33,616 nucleotides of DNA from Gammaproteobacteria bacterium (GTDB taxonomy: Bacteria > Pseudomonadota > Gammaproteobacteria > Pseudomonadales > Pseudohongiellaceae): contig PCCP01000097.1 in the NCBI GenBank assembly GCA_002731775.1, forward strand, positions 1-33,616. Direction: 5' to 3'. Shown here piece by piece: positions 8,261 through 14,754 of the stretch; the stretch's first letter is position 1, and every line of letters starts with the position of its first letter. The translations under genes and the position numbers were made by a program. The notes beneath the pieces were generated by a model that was not told the origin of the DNA, ran no database searches, and was given only the letters and a program-made list of their open reading frames with translations.

Positions 8261-8306
8261 GCGAAAGCTGCCGGGGCACGATCTTGCGGCAAGATTAGGC
8301 TTTCGC
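8261..8306 (+). promoter_or_regulatory. Nested inverted repeat in the leader of the lipoprotein gene
   Basis: The outer arms GCGAAAGC (8261-8268) and GCTTTCGC (8299-8306) are perfect 8-bp complements. They enclose a second perfect hairpin, ATCTTG-CGG-CAAGAT (8281-8295). The structure ends 47 bp before the lipoprotein ATG at 8354, so it could be a structured 5' leader or an operator. No T-run follows, so it is not an ordinary terminator for the upstream dehydrogenase gene. Confidence 0.5.
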
Positions 8307-8353
8307 TATTTAACGATTTGGGCTATAGGGTTTACATAAAGGTGGAATTGAAT

Positions 8354-8716
8354 ATGAAAAAATTAATGAGCGGTCTGTTGGTACTTTCCCTGGCTACTTT
8401 GGTTGGTTGTGCCGCAGGCGGCCCTCCTCCCGCTGTAGGTGTATGGGGTGTCGAGATGAATACTCCCCTGGGCGCACTCCCGGCTACCTTGACACTAAAT
8501 GAAGATGGCTCTGGCACCATGGCGGCCGATGCTCTCGGCGAAGCACCGATCGATGGCATCACCTATGATGGCAATATAGTTACATTCACGGCAGAAGTCG
8601 ATGCCCAGGGCCAGACCCTGGTGCTGGAATTCAGCGGCACAGTCGAAGGCGATTCGATTGAAGGCGAATTCGATAGTGATTTTGGTGCCTTCGGCGTATC
8701 CGGTACTCGCCAGTAG
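8354..8716 (+). CDS. Small lipoprotein of unknown function (120 aa)
   Basis: MKKLMSGLLVLSLATLVGC is a type II signal peptide with lipobox LVGC, so the mature protein is anchored by Cys19. The mature part is acidic and low in complexity (VGVWGVEMNTPLG, LTLNEDGSGTM, FSGTVEGDSIEGEF). It has the pattern of a small beta-rich domain in which a reference value is compared with a design such as 'LTLNEDGSGT', common in exported proteins of unknown role. I chose the ATG at 8354 because it begins the lipoprotein signal exactly; 12 further codons are open upstream. A strong terminator at 8778-8806 closes the unit, so it is probably transcribed alone. Confidence 0.85.
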   Translation: MKKLMSGLLVLSLATLVGCAAGGPPPAVGVWGVEMNTPLGALPATLTLNEDGSGTMAADALGEAPIDGITYDGNIVTFTAEVDAQGQTLVLEFSGTVEGDSIEGEFDSDFGAFGVSGTRQ

Positions 8717-8777
8717 GATTGATCCAAGCCCTTGCGAAAGCAGGGTGAAGTGGCCGTTAAACCTCGGTCGGAAATAC

Positions 8778-8806
8778 AAAGGGTCGCATTGTTGCGACCC
8801 TTTTTT
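8778..8806 (+). terminator. Rho-independent terminator after the lipoprotein gene
   Basis: GGGTCGCA (8781-8788), loop TTGT, TGCGACCC (8793-8800), then six T. Three A's before the stem can extend pairing into the T-run. It lies 62 bp after the lipoprotein stop. Confidence 0.92.
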
Positions 8807-8823
8807 ATTCATACCACTTATGC

Positions 8824-9230
8824 TTATGTGCGTATCCTACTATTGATCTGTTCCTCAATTTTCAGGGGAGCATAGTAGGTCTCTTCTCGACGGTCCGTCT
8901 TGTGCGCCATGCGGGTCTGGCCGATCCACCCTCTTCGAAGAACAGGTCCTGGGGCAGATAATTCCAGCTATCCGGGTCCAGTTCCTGTGCCATGGTCCAG
9001 TAATACTCTGCCTTTTCCTCGTTTTCGTGGGTGAAGTAGTGGGTGCCCGAAAAGTAGGCTGGTTGCGCTCTTTCTGCGTCCTCTGTGCGCTGGAAAATAT
9101 GTCCCAACACCTGCTCCTTAATCCCACACGTAGGGGCTATCGGCAGCATTTATTCCCCAATCCAGAATGATGGGCGAATATTTATCGGTACCAAAGCTGC
9201 CGTGACTCTTGGCGTAAGTCCCTTCATTTA
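8824..9230 (-). pseudogene. Frameshifted 3' remnant of a gene (possibly a redoxin-domain protein)
   Basis: Three coding-like segments on the minus strand read in succession but in different frames. The first, near 9120-9230, contains YSPIILDWGINAADSP. The second, about 8910-9149, contains YFSGTHYFTHENEEKAEYYW and ELDPDSWNY. The third, about 8824-8905, contains MAHKTDRREETYYAPLKIEE and ends at TAA 8824-8826. The break between the second and third lies near 8915-8925, where FEEGGSA should run into the MAHKTDRR frame. The DPDSWNY...YYAPL pattern reminds me of the C-terminus of some redoxin-domain proteins, but this is weak. No start or N-terminal domain is visible. This remnant accounts for most of the 8717-9344 gap. 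Confidence 0.5.
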
Positions 9231-9344
9231 CTCGGACTATCCTGACTTCTTCGTCTATTCACACCCCCGGGGGGGTTTATACTTTTCATGCCAGTATTCT
9301 CGCTTCTTCTGTGTTAACAGGGGTTGGTTGTTCTGGTACTTTCC

Positions 9345-9893
9345 TTAGATTACATTTCGGCGAAGGCTATCAATGACAGATTGCAGGTTCTGCTGCGCAT
9401 TTGGGCTATTGGGATGGACTGCAATCAGATCCTCGAAGGCATGTTTGGCCTTGTTAAGTTCCTCGCGCTGGATATAGACCAGACCCAATCCCGATAGCGC
9501 GCCGAAGTGCCTGGGCTCCAATGTCAGGACTTTCTCGATATCGGCAATGGACGCATCATGGTTGCCAACGATGTAATAAAGGGTTGCGCGCTGATTCCAG
9601 GCCTCGGCGTAATCGGGGAAGTTCTCTATAATGCTGCTGTATATGAGCAGGGCATCCGAATAAAGCCGGCCATTCATGCGCGCAGAGCCCATTTGCATCA
9701 ACTTTACAACGGTGGAGTTTGTGTGTTGCAGCCAGATACTCCAGATTCGATTTTCGGTGCTTCGAATTACCTGGCCATCGGCTGTCTGTTTCAGGGTAAC
9801 AAAGAGTTCATCCAGGCGGGGATCAGTCTGGTCGGTCCAACCCAGCGAGGGAATCAGAATAAAGCATGAAAGCAGGATTTGAAGCAGACGCAT
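9345..9893 (-). CDS. Exported tetratricopeptide-repeat protein (182 aa)
   Basis: The start at ATG 9893 gives a signal peptide directly (MRLLQILLSCFILIPSLGWT). The open frame extends 26 codons further, but that piece would precede the signal. The mature protein has a DELFVTLKQT N-terminus and then about three TPR units: ARMNGRLYSDALLIYSSIIE, AEAWNQRATLYYIVGNHDAS and FGALSGLGLVYIQREELNKA. Such periplasmic TPR proteins serve as protein-interaction scaffolds; no specific partner can be inferred. The 273 bp before it (9894-10166), which separate it from the DUF481 gene upstream, hold nothing I can identify. Confidence 0.8.
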   Translation of the reverse strand: MRLLQILLSCFILIPSLGWTDQTDPRLDELFVTLKQTADGQVIRSTENRIWSIWLQHTNSTVVKLMQMGSARMNGRLYSDALLIYSSIIENFPDYAEAWNQRATLYYIVGNHDASIADIEKVLTLEPRHFGALSGLGLVYIQREELNKAKHAFEDLIAVHPNSPNAQQNLQSVIDSLRRNVI

Positions 9894-10166
9894 GATGAGA
9901 TGCTCAAATTCAATTACTCGGTGTCGGGCTATGCGGTGAAACCACGCCATCCAAAGATAGCTCAATTTCAAGTACTCTGCAGCAGGAATTTTCCGGAATC
10001 TATGCTCTGCCGGAAACCCATTGGTATGGCCTCCGCCGCAGCCGACCTACCCGGCTATCGCAGCACCACTGAGACTGGTCTCGTATCGACTCGGAGATCT
10101 GCCGCGGATACACTCTCAATTGCATTCGTGTATGTTGTCAACGCGAGGGCTCCTTTGCAACGCCGA

Positions 10167-10880
10167 CTAAAAATTCATAACAAACGTTACTGCTGTTTCG
10201 GTGTCCGTTCTCTCACGACTTACCGGTACATCGGTTTGATGCTTGATGTTAATCGAAAATCGTAATGACAAATTGTCGAGAATTTGGGTTTCAATACTGG
10301 TCTCGGAGCGAAAAATGTTGGTCTCACTACCGGCCTCTGCACTGAGCTGCTGATTGAAGGAGGCAGTATCCGATATTTTCCAATTGTATTCGCCGGCCAG
10401 TCTTACTATGGGTTCATCGAAATCAGAATCGGTGAGTCGCGACCAGCGGGCGCCGATACCGGCGTTTAGAGTCAGGCCCATATCCGCTACGTTATCCAGC
10501 AGTCTGCGACCGTAGTTAAACGTGATGTCCGACTGACTATCGAATCCGCTGAAGCGATCATCTTCATGGGCAATCCTGGTCAGGAAAAAACTATCCTCGG
10601 AAAACTCGTAGTTGGCACTGGCAACTGCATAGAATCTTTGCCCGGTTACATCATTCTCATTTGACGAGAACAAACCATCCAACGAAAACATGTATTCCCA
10701 CTGGTCTTGAAGCAAACCGATGGTGCCCGTAAAGTTAAGAGTTTGATCCTCCGTGTTACCCGAAGTAAACAGTGCCCCTAGCTCTATTTCCCTCGTTATC
10801 CCATTTTCTTCCTGGGCCAGGGCTGTATTAGCTGTTAATGCCATGAATGTAAGCATGAATAGTAAGGCTATCGATCGCAT
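10167..10880 (-). CDS. DUF481 outer-membrane beta-barrel protein (YdiY-like, 237 aa)
   Basis: It has a signal peptide (about residues 1-22, ending ALAQ) followed by amphipathic alternating strands. ITREIELGALFTSGNTEDQT is the hallmark opening of DUF481 proteins ('salt-induced outer membrane protein'). The protein ends in Phe (VTFVMNF), the usual C-terminal signal for the Bam barrel-assembly machine. Length fits the family. It sits alone; 204 bp separate it from sixA on the other strand. The function in other bacteria is not settled; stress or alkaline/salt induction is known for some relatives. Confidence 0.88.
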   Translation of the reverse strand: MRSIALLFMLTFMALTANTALAQEENGITREIELGALFTSGNTEDQTLNFTGTIGLLQDQWEYMFSLDGLFSSNENDVTGQRFYAVASANYEFSEDSFFLTRIAHEDDRFSGFDSQSDITFNYGRRLLDNVADMGLTLNAGIGARWSRLTDSDFDEPIVRLAGEYNWKISDTASFNQQLSAEAGSETNIFRSETSIETQILDNLSLRFSINIKHQTDVPVSRERTDTETAVTFVMNF

Positions 10881-10990
10881 ATTTCGGGTTCCATTTTTAA
10901 AAGCGCGGTATTCTACATTATTTCGGCAGAAGTGGGACTCGGCTTAGGGAAGAAGAGGCAATGCTTCGCTCGCTATCCCGCGTCAGCTCT

Positions 10991-11021
10991 GGAGTTAACC
11001 GCGTAATTGCGGTATAACTCC
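10991..11021. repeat. Imperfect inverted repeat between DUF481 and sixA
   Basis: GGAGTTA-a-CCGC, loop GTAATT, GCGG-ta-TAACTCC. The outer 7-bp and inner 4-bp arms pair with a small internal bulge. It lies in the divergent intergenic region 10881-11084, 64 bp before sixA, and could be an operator or a leader hairpin. No T-run follows. Confidence 0.5.
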
Positions 11022-11084
11022 GAAAATAGGTGCCCGGGTCCTGATTTCATATCGAATAGTAGAGTTAAGCTCTGAAGCCCATTA

Positions 11085-11579
11085 ATGAAAACCCTTTATT
11101 TGCTGCGCCATGCCAAATCAAGCTGGGATAATCCGGAGCTGAAGGATTTTGAGCGGCCACTCAGCGACCGCGGCATCGGCGATGTGCCGATAATGGCGGG
11201 TCGCTTCAGGAAAACACATCCGGATCTGGATTGCATAATCTGCAGTCCTGCTATACGGGCAAAATCCACGGCCAGGTTATTCGCGAAACAGATGGGCTTT
11301 CCCAGGGATGATATCATCAGCAATCCGGAGCTCTATTTTGCCGGCGCTAACATGTTTCTGAAGGCAGCCAGACTGGTAGATGAAACTTGTGAGTCTGCGA
11401 TGCTGGTAGGGCACAATCCGGCGATTACAGATTTTGCTAATTCGATGGCCGAATCGGACATCGACAATATTCCCACCAGTGGACTGGTTGAACTGAGTCT
11501 GGCCATCGAGAGCTGGGCCGATGTCGAACTGGGCGAGGCGACATTGGTGAATTTCGATTACCCGAAGAAATCCGATTGA
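11085..11579 (+). CDS. sixA: SixA-type phosphohistidine phosphatase
   Basis: A 164-aa minimal histidine-phosphatase (phosphoglycerate-mutase superfamily). The catalytic motif is LRHAKSSW (H8 as nucleophile). RPLSDRG follows, and the second catalytic His is in MLVGHNPAIT. Length and motifs match E. coli SixA (161 aa), which removes phosphate from His-containing phosphotransfer proteins, notably PtsO/NPr of the nitrogen PTS. Cytoplasmic. The next gene begins within 20 bp of its TGA, so sixA probably leads an operon with the cytochrome and ChaN genes. SixA next to these genes is not a standard arrangement that I know. Confidence 0.92.
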   Translation: MKTLYLLRHAKSSWDNPELKDFERPLSDRGIGDVPIMAGRFRKTHPDLDCIICSPAIRAKSTARLFAKQMGFPRDDIISNPELYFAGANMFLKAARLVDETCESAMLVGHNPAITDFANSMAESDIDNIPTSGLVELSLAIESWADVELGEATLVNFDYPKKSD

Positions 11580-11594
11580 GTGTGGTTACAGACA

Positions 11595-12059
11595 ATGCGC
11601 ATCAAGACAACATTTGGACCTTTGGTTTTAGTTCTTAGTTTTATCCTGAGTAGTTGCAGCGAGTCAGAAATCGGACCCGGACCTGAACCGGAGGCCATGG
11701 CAGAGGCCGGTAGGTGGTACAGTCAGCCCCAGGTAGACACCGGATCCGTGGTATTCGCCAACAATTGTGCGCAGTGTCATGGTGACAACGCCGAGGGTCT
11801 GGTGAATGATTGGCGCGCGCGCCTTGACGATGGCTCTTTCCCACCGCCGCCACTGAATGGCACGGCCCATGCCTGGCATCACCCGAATTCTGTCTTACTG
11901 CAGGTCATTAATAACGGCGGCGCCGCCTTCGGAGGTAATATGCCTGCCTTCGAAAATGTTCTGAATGAAGCAGACAAGTTAGCTGCAATCGCCTACTTCC
12001 AGAGTTACTGGAACGATGAAATATATGCGCAGTGGCAAAAGATGGGTGGATCCAATTAG
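11595..12059 (+). CDS. Lipoprotein mono-haem cytochrome c (154 aa)
   Basis: The ATG at 11595 opens a lipoprotein signal with lipobox LSSC (Cys21); a GTG directly after the sixA stop at 11580 is the alternative and adds five codons. The haem site is C58-A-Q-C61-H62, and M116 in GGNMPAF is the likely sixth haem ligand, giving a class I cytochrome c fold. Other family traits: QVDTGSVVFANNCAQCHG and KLAAIAYFQSYW. It is probably a membrane-anchored periplasmic electron carrier. The 3' end overlaps the next gene by 44 bp, which suggests co-translation. Confidence 0.88.
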   Translation: MRIKTTFGPLVLVLSFILSSCSESEIGPGPEPEAMAEAGRWYSQPQVDTGSVVFANNCAQCHGDNAEGLVNDWRARLDDGSFPPPPLNGTAHAWHHPNSVLLQVINNGGAAFGGNMPAFENVLNEADKLAAIAYFQSYWNDEIYAQWQKMGGSN

Positions 12060-12993
12060 ATCACTACTTGTTGCCGCTGTCCTGGCATTCACGGCGGCGG
12101 TACAGGCCCAGGTTGACCTACCTGCAACCTGGGAGTCGCAATTGTATTCTGACCATCCCTTTGTTGGAAAGATATTCAATAGCAGGACATCAAAATTTCT
12201 TCCATTAAACGATCTCCTCGTGGCGGTTGAAGGCGCCAGTTATCTTCTATTAGGGGAGAAGCACGACAATCCCGATCATCATCACTTGCAGGCAGCGATT
12301 CTCGACTACCTGATAGCTAAGCAGCTCATTTCCCAGGTCGCCTTCGAAATGCTGGATACTGACGCTAAAGATTTGCTGGATGACATTCAGCAGCAGCAAC
12401 TATCCAGCCTCGACGAGCTCAAGAATTACTTACAGTGGGACGAAGAGGGTTGGGACTGGTCTTTTTACGGGCCCCTCGTCGACGCGCTCTATCGCGGGGG
12501 CATTTCAATGACGGCGGCGAACATTAATTCGGCGCGCATGATGCAGGTGTACAGCGAGGCACTGCCCGCTACGATCCAGGGCGTACTGGATGCATCGACG
12601 ATGGAGCAGCTTAACTTCGATATCGACGAAAGCCACTGCGGCCTGCTACCCGAGTCCCAGTTTCCGGCGATGGTGCGGGTGCAACAGTATCGGGACTTTA
12701 TTATGGCAGGCAGTATGAATTCAACGGACCAAGATAAACTCAGTGTGCTGGTCGCCGGTAATTACCATATCCGCCAGGATCTTGGAGTTCCGAACTATTT
12801 GCGCGCCCAGAATATGCAGCCCGACGATGCGCCAATAAATAACAACATTGTGGCGCTATCGTTCATGGAGGTCGATCCTGAGATCACCGATCCATCCGAA
12901 TACTTACAACAATTCGGCGCCGTTCCAGCCTATGATTTTATCTGGTTCACCCCCGCAATAAGTAACGAGGACTATTGCGCATCACTGCGGTAA
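12016..12993 (+). CDS. ChaN-like haem-binding family protein (DUF399), exported
   Basis: A 325-aa protein with the ChaN/Tiki-superfamily signature LLLGEKHDNPDHHH (residues 77-90), then VAFEMLD, YFLQW-type WDEEGWDW, and a late VAGNYHIRQDLGVP. Campylobacter ChaN binds haem and aids iron uptake; other members of the superfamily are predicted metalloproteases, and conserved E and H residues are present here. The hydrophobic segment IRSLLVAAVLAFTAAVQA marks export; no lipobox is visible. The start is unsure: ATG 12016, ATG 12025 or GTG 12046 would all keep the signal, and the first overlaps the cytochrome gene by 44 bp. Its neighbour is a haem protein, which fits a role in haem or iron handling (inference). 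Confidence 0.85.
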   Translation: MKYMRSGKRWVDPIRSLLVAAVLAFTAAVQAQVDLPATWESQLYSDHPFVGKIFNSRTSKFLPLNDLLVAVEGASYLLLGEKHDNPDHHHLQAAILDYLIAKQLISQVAFEMLDTDAKDLLDDIQQQQLSSLDELKNYLQWDEEGWDWSFYGPLVDALYRGGISMTAANINSARMMQVYSEALPATIQGVLDASTMEQLNFDIDESHCGLLPESQFPAMVRVQQYRDFIMAGSMNSTDQDKLSVLVAGNYHIRQDLGVPNYLRAQNMQPDDAPINNNIVALSFMEVDPEITDPSEYLQQFGAVPAYDFIWFTPAISNEDYCASLR

Positions 12994-13111
12994 TCGAGAG
13001 CAGGCGGCGATGATATCGCTTAAACAGGACCGCCATAGACTTGAATAAAACCTGTAATCCAGAGACCATATGCCATTGTTCAGAGGTGCCTTAGCGTCGA
13101 ACCGGGATCCC

Positions 13112-13867
13112 ATGTTGAATTTTCGCAACCTCATATTTGTATTTATTATTGCTGCCCCGGTGGTCAGCGGACAGGTAGCACCGACCGATCTCGCCTATGA
13201 TAACGCGGGCGAGTTTAATTTCGTGCGCGTGCGATTCGATACCTATTGGGGGCGAGGTCGCGGTTATGGCCCCTGGTCCATAGATTTTCCCGATGCCGAT
13301 GTGAATTTTCTGCGCGGCGTTTCCCGTTTGACCAATGTCCGGGTCATGAGCGAGCCTATCGTTCTGCGTCTGGATGATGACCAGATATTCGATTATCCCT
13401 TTCTCTACATGCTCGAAGTCGGACAAGGCGGTGGCCTGACTCTCAGTCCTGGGGAAACTGAAAACCTGCGAGAGTACTTGCTGCGCGGTGGTTTTCTATT
13501 GGTCGATGATTTCTGGGGTCAGCAGCAGTGGAATAATTTTTATGCCGCCTTCAGCCAGGTTTTTCCGGATCGGGAAATCATCGAACTGGCGTCAGACCAT
13601 GAAATTTTTCATGTCTATTATGATATCGATGGCCCGCAGATGATTCCGGCACTGTATCGCTCCGATGAGTACGGTGAGCAGGGTATCCATTTCGCCACCA
13701 ATCACGCCATTCTCGACGAAAATGGCCGGATTATGGTGTTGATCAACTGGAATTCCGACATGGGTGATGGCTGGGAGCACACCTACCATCCGGCCTACCC
13801 CACGCGTTATGCAAATTCAGCTTATCGACTGGGAATTAATTATCTGATGTACTCGATGACCCATTAG
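13112..13867 (+). CDS. Exported DUF4159-domain protein
   Basis: From the ATG at 13112 the 251-aa product begins with a signal peptide (MLNFRNLIFVFIIAAPVVSG). A start 14 codons earlier at 13070 is open, but it would bury the signal; neither has a strong ribosome-binding site. The body matches DUF4159: FVRVRFDTYWG, VNFLRGVSRLT, LEVGQGG, LREYLLRGGFLLVDDFWG and YPTRYANSAYRLGINYL. DUF4159 resembles a glutamine-amidotransferase/flavodoxin-like fold and is often found in large BatA-type membrane proteins; here it is free-standing. Function unknown. It follows the ChaN gene by 118 bp on the same strand. Confidence 0.82.
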   Translation: MLNFRNLIFVFIIAAPVVSGQVAPTDLAYDNAGEFNFVRVRFDTYWGRGRGYGPWSIDFPDADVNFLRGVSRLTNVRVMSEPIVLRLDDDQIFDYPFLYMLEVGQGGGLTLSPGETENLREYLLRGGFLLVDDFWGQQQWNNFYAAFSQVFPDREIIELASDHEIFHVYYDIDGPQMIPALYRSDEYGEQGIHFATNHAILDENGRIMVLINWNSDMGDGWEHTYHPAYPTRYANSAYRLGINYLMYSMTH

Positions 13868-13917
13868 CTCACCGACAGCTATGGTCTAATTGAAATAATT
13901 ATAATAGGAGAAACCCC

Positions 13918-14688
13918 ATGAAAAAATGCTCACTGTTGGCGACCCTGTGTTTGTTGTTCTCAGGTCTCGCTCAGGCCGCACCCTATGACCACGTCCATCT
14001 CGCCGCTCCCAGTGCCGAGGCTGCAGTAAATTGGTATGTGAAACATTTTGGTGGGGAGGCGGCGCGGTTTATGCGCCGCAGTGATCCCAATCTTTCCATC
14101 GACCGGGTCATGTATGGCAATATCGCCGTGATCTTCTTCGAGCGTGAACCCACGGGAGGATCCGTAGGTACCGGCGTCGACCATTTCGGCTTCTCCATGC
14201 CCAATGTAGCAGAAGTCGTAGCCGCTGTGGTTGCCGATGGAGGCACTCAACTCGGTGACCTGATCGAGTTTAGTGGTATGCAGATTGGCTTTGTCGAAGA
14301 TCCCTGGGGCACCAAGATCGAACTCATAGACGACGCCAACTTGCGCGGCATACATCACCTGCACCTGTCATCTGCGGACCCGGAGTCGACTCTGCAATGG
14401 TATGCCGAAAATTTCGGTGGCGAGAGCGAGATGTTTGCCGGCGCCTTGCCCGGCTTAAATTACGGTGATATCTGGCTGCTGGTAGCACAGGCCAGAGGCG
14501 ATATCGCCCCGACCGAGGGCCGAAGCTTCGATCACCTGGGTTGGAATTTTGAAGATCTGGATGCCGGGGCAGAGAAATTGAAAGCCAATGGCGTGGTTTT
14601 TTCCATGGATCCACGGGATTTTCGCGACATTCGCATTTCCTTTGCCGAAGGACCTGACGGCGTAAGAATCGAGATAGTTCAGAAGTAG
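13918..14688 (+). CDS. Exported tandem VOC (glyoxalase-fold) protein
   Basis: A 256-aa protein whose ATG has AGGAGA 7 nt upstream. The signal peptide MKKCSLLATLCLLFSGLAQA is followed by two VOC modules. Module 1, about 21-140, runs from YDHVHLAAPSAEAAVNWY to DPWGTKIELIDD. Module 2, about 142-256, runs from IHHLHLSSADPESTLQWY to GPDGVRIEIVQK. The paired H and E residues at the module ends are where VOC enzymes bind a divalent metal, so a metal site is likely. VOC enzymes include glyoxalases and extradiol dioxygenases and are mostly cytoplasmic, so the export signal is unusual. The substrate is unknown. The gene ends at a hairpin shared with aceE. Confidence 0.87.
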   Translation: MKKCSLLATLCLLFSGLAQAAPYDHVHLAAPSAEAAVNWYVKHFGGEAARFMRRSDPNLSIDRVMYGNIAVIFFEREPTGGSVGTGVDHFGFSMPNVAEVVAAVVADGGTQLGDLIEFSGMQIGFVEDPWGTKIELIDDANLRGIHHLHLSSADPESTLQWYAENFGGESEMFAGALPGLNYGDIWLLVAQARGDIAPTEGRSFDHLGWNFEDLDAGAEKLKANGVVFSMDPRDFRDIRISFAEGPDGVRIEIVQK

Positions 14689-14720
14689 CGTCTGCTTTGA
14701 AATAGTAAATGCAGATCTCC

Positions 14721-14754
14721 AAACCCGATGCTTAGCTACCTGTCCATCGGGTTT
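14721..14754. terminator. Hairpin between the converging VOC and aceE genes
   Basis: AAACCCGATG (14721-14730) is the exact reverse complement of CATCGGGTTT (14745-14754), a 10-bp stem with a 14-nt loop. The aceE stop (14736-14738) lies within the loop. The A and T ends of the stem provide a short T tract on either strand, so it probably terminates both genes. Confidence 0.75.

Noticed and set aside
9879-10265. A 128-codon plus-strand open frame between the TPR and DUF481 genes
   Set aside because: It overlaps the ends of both minus-strand genes, lacks a ribosome-binding site and reads as random composition.
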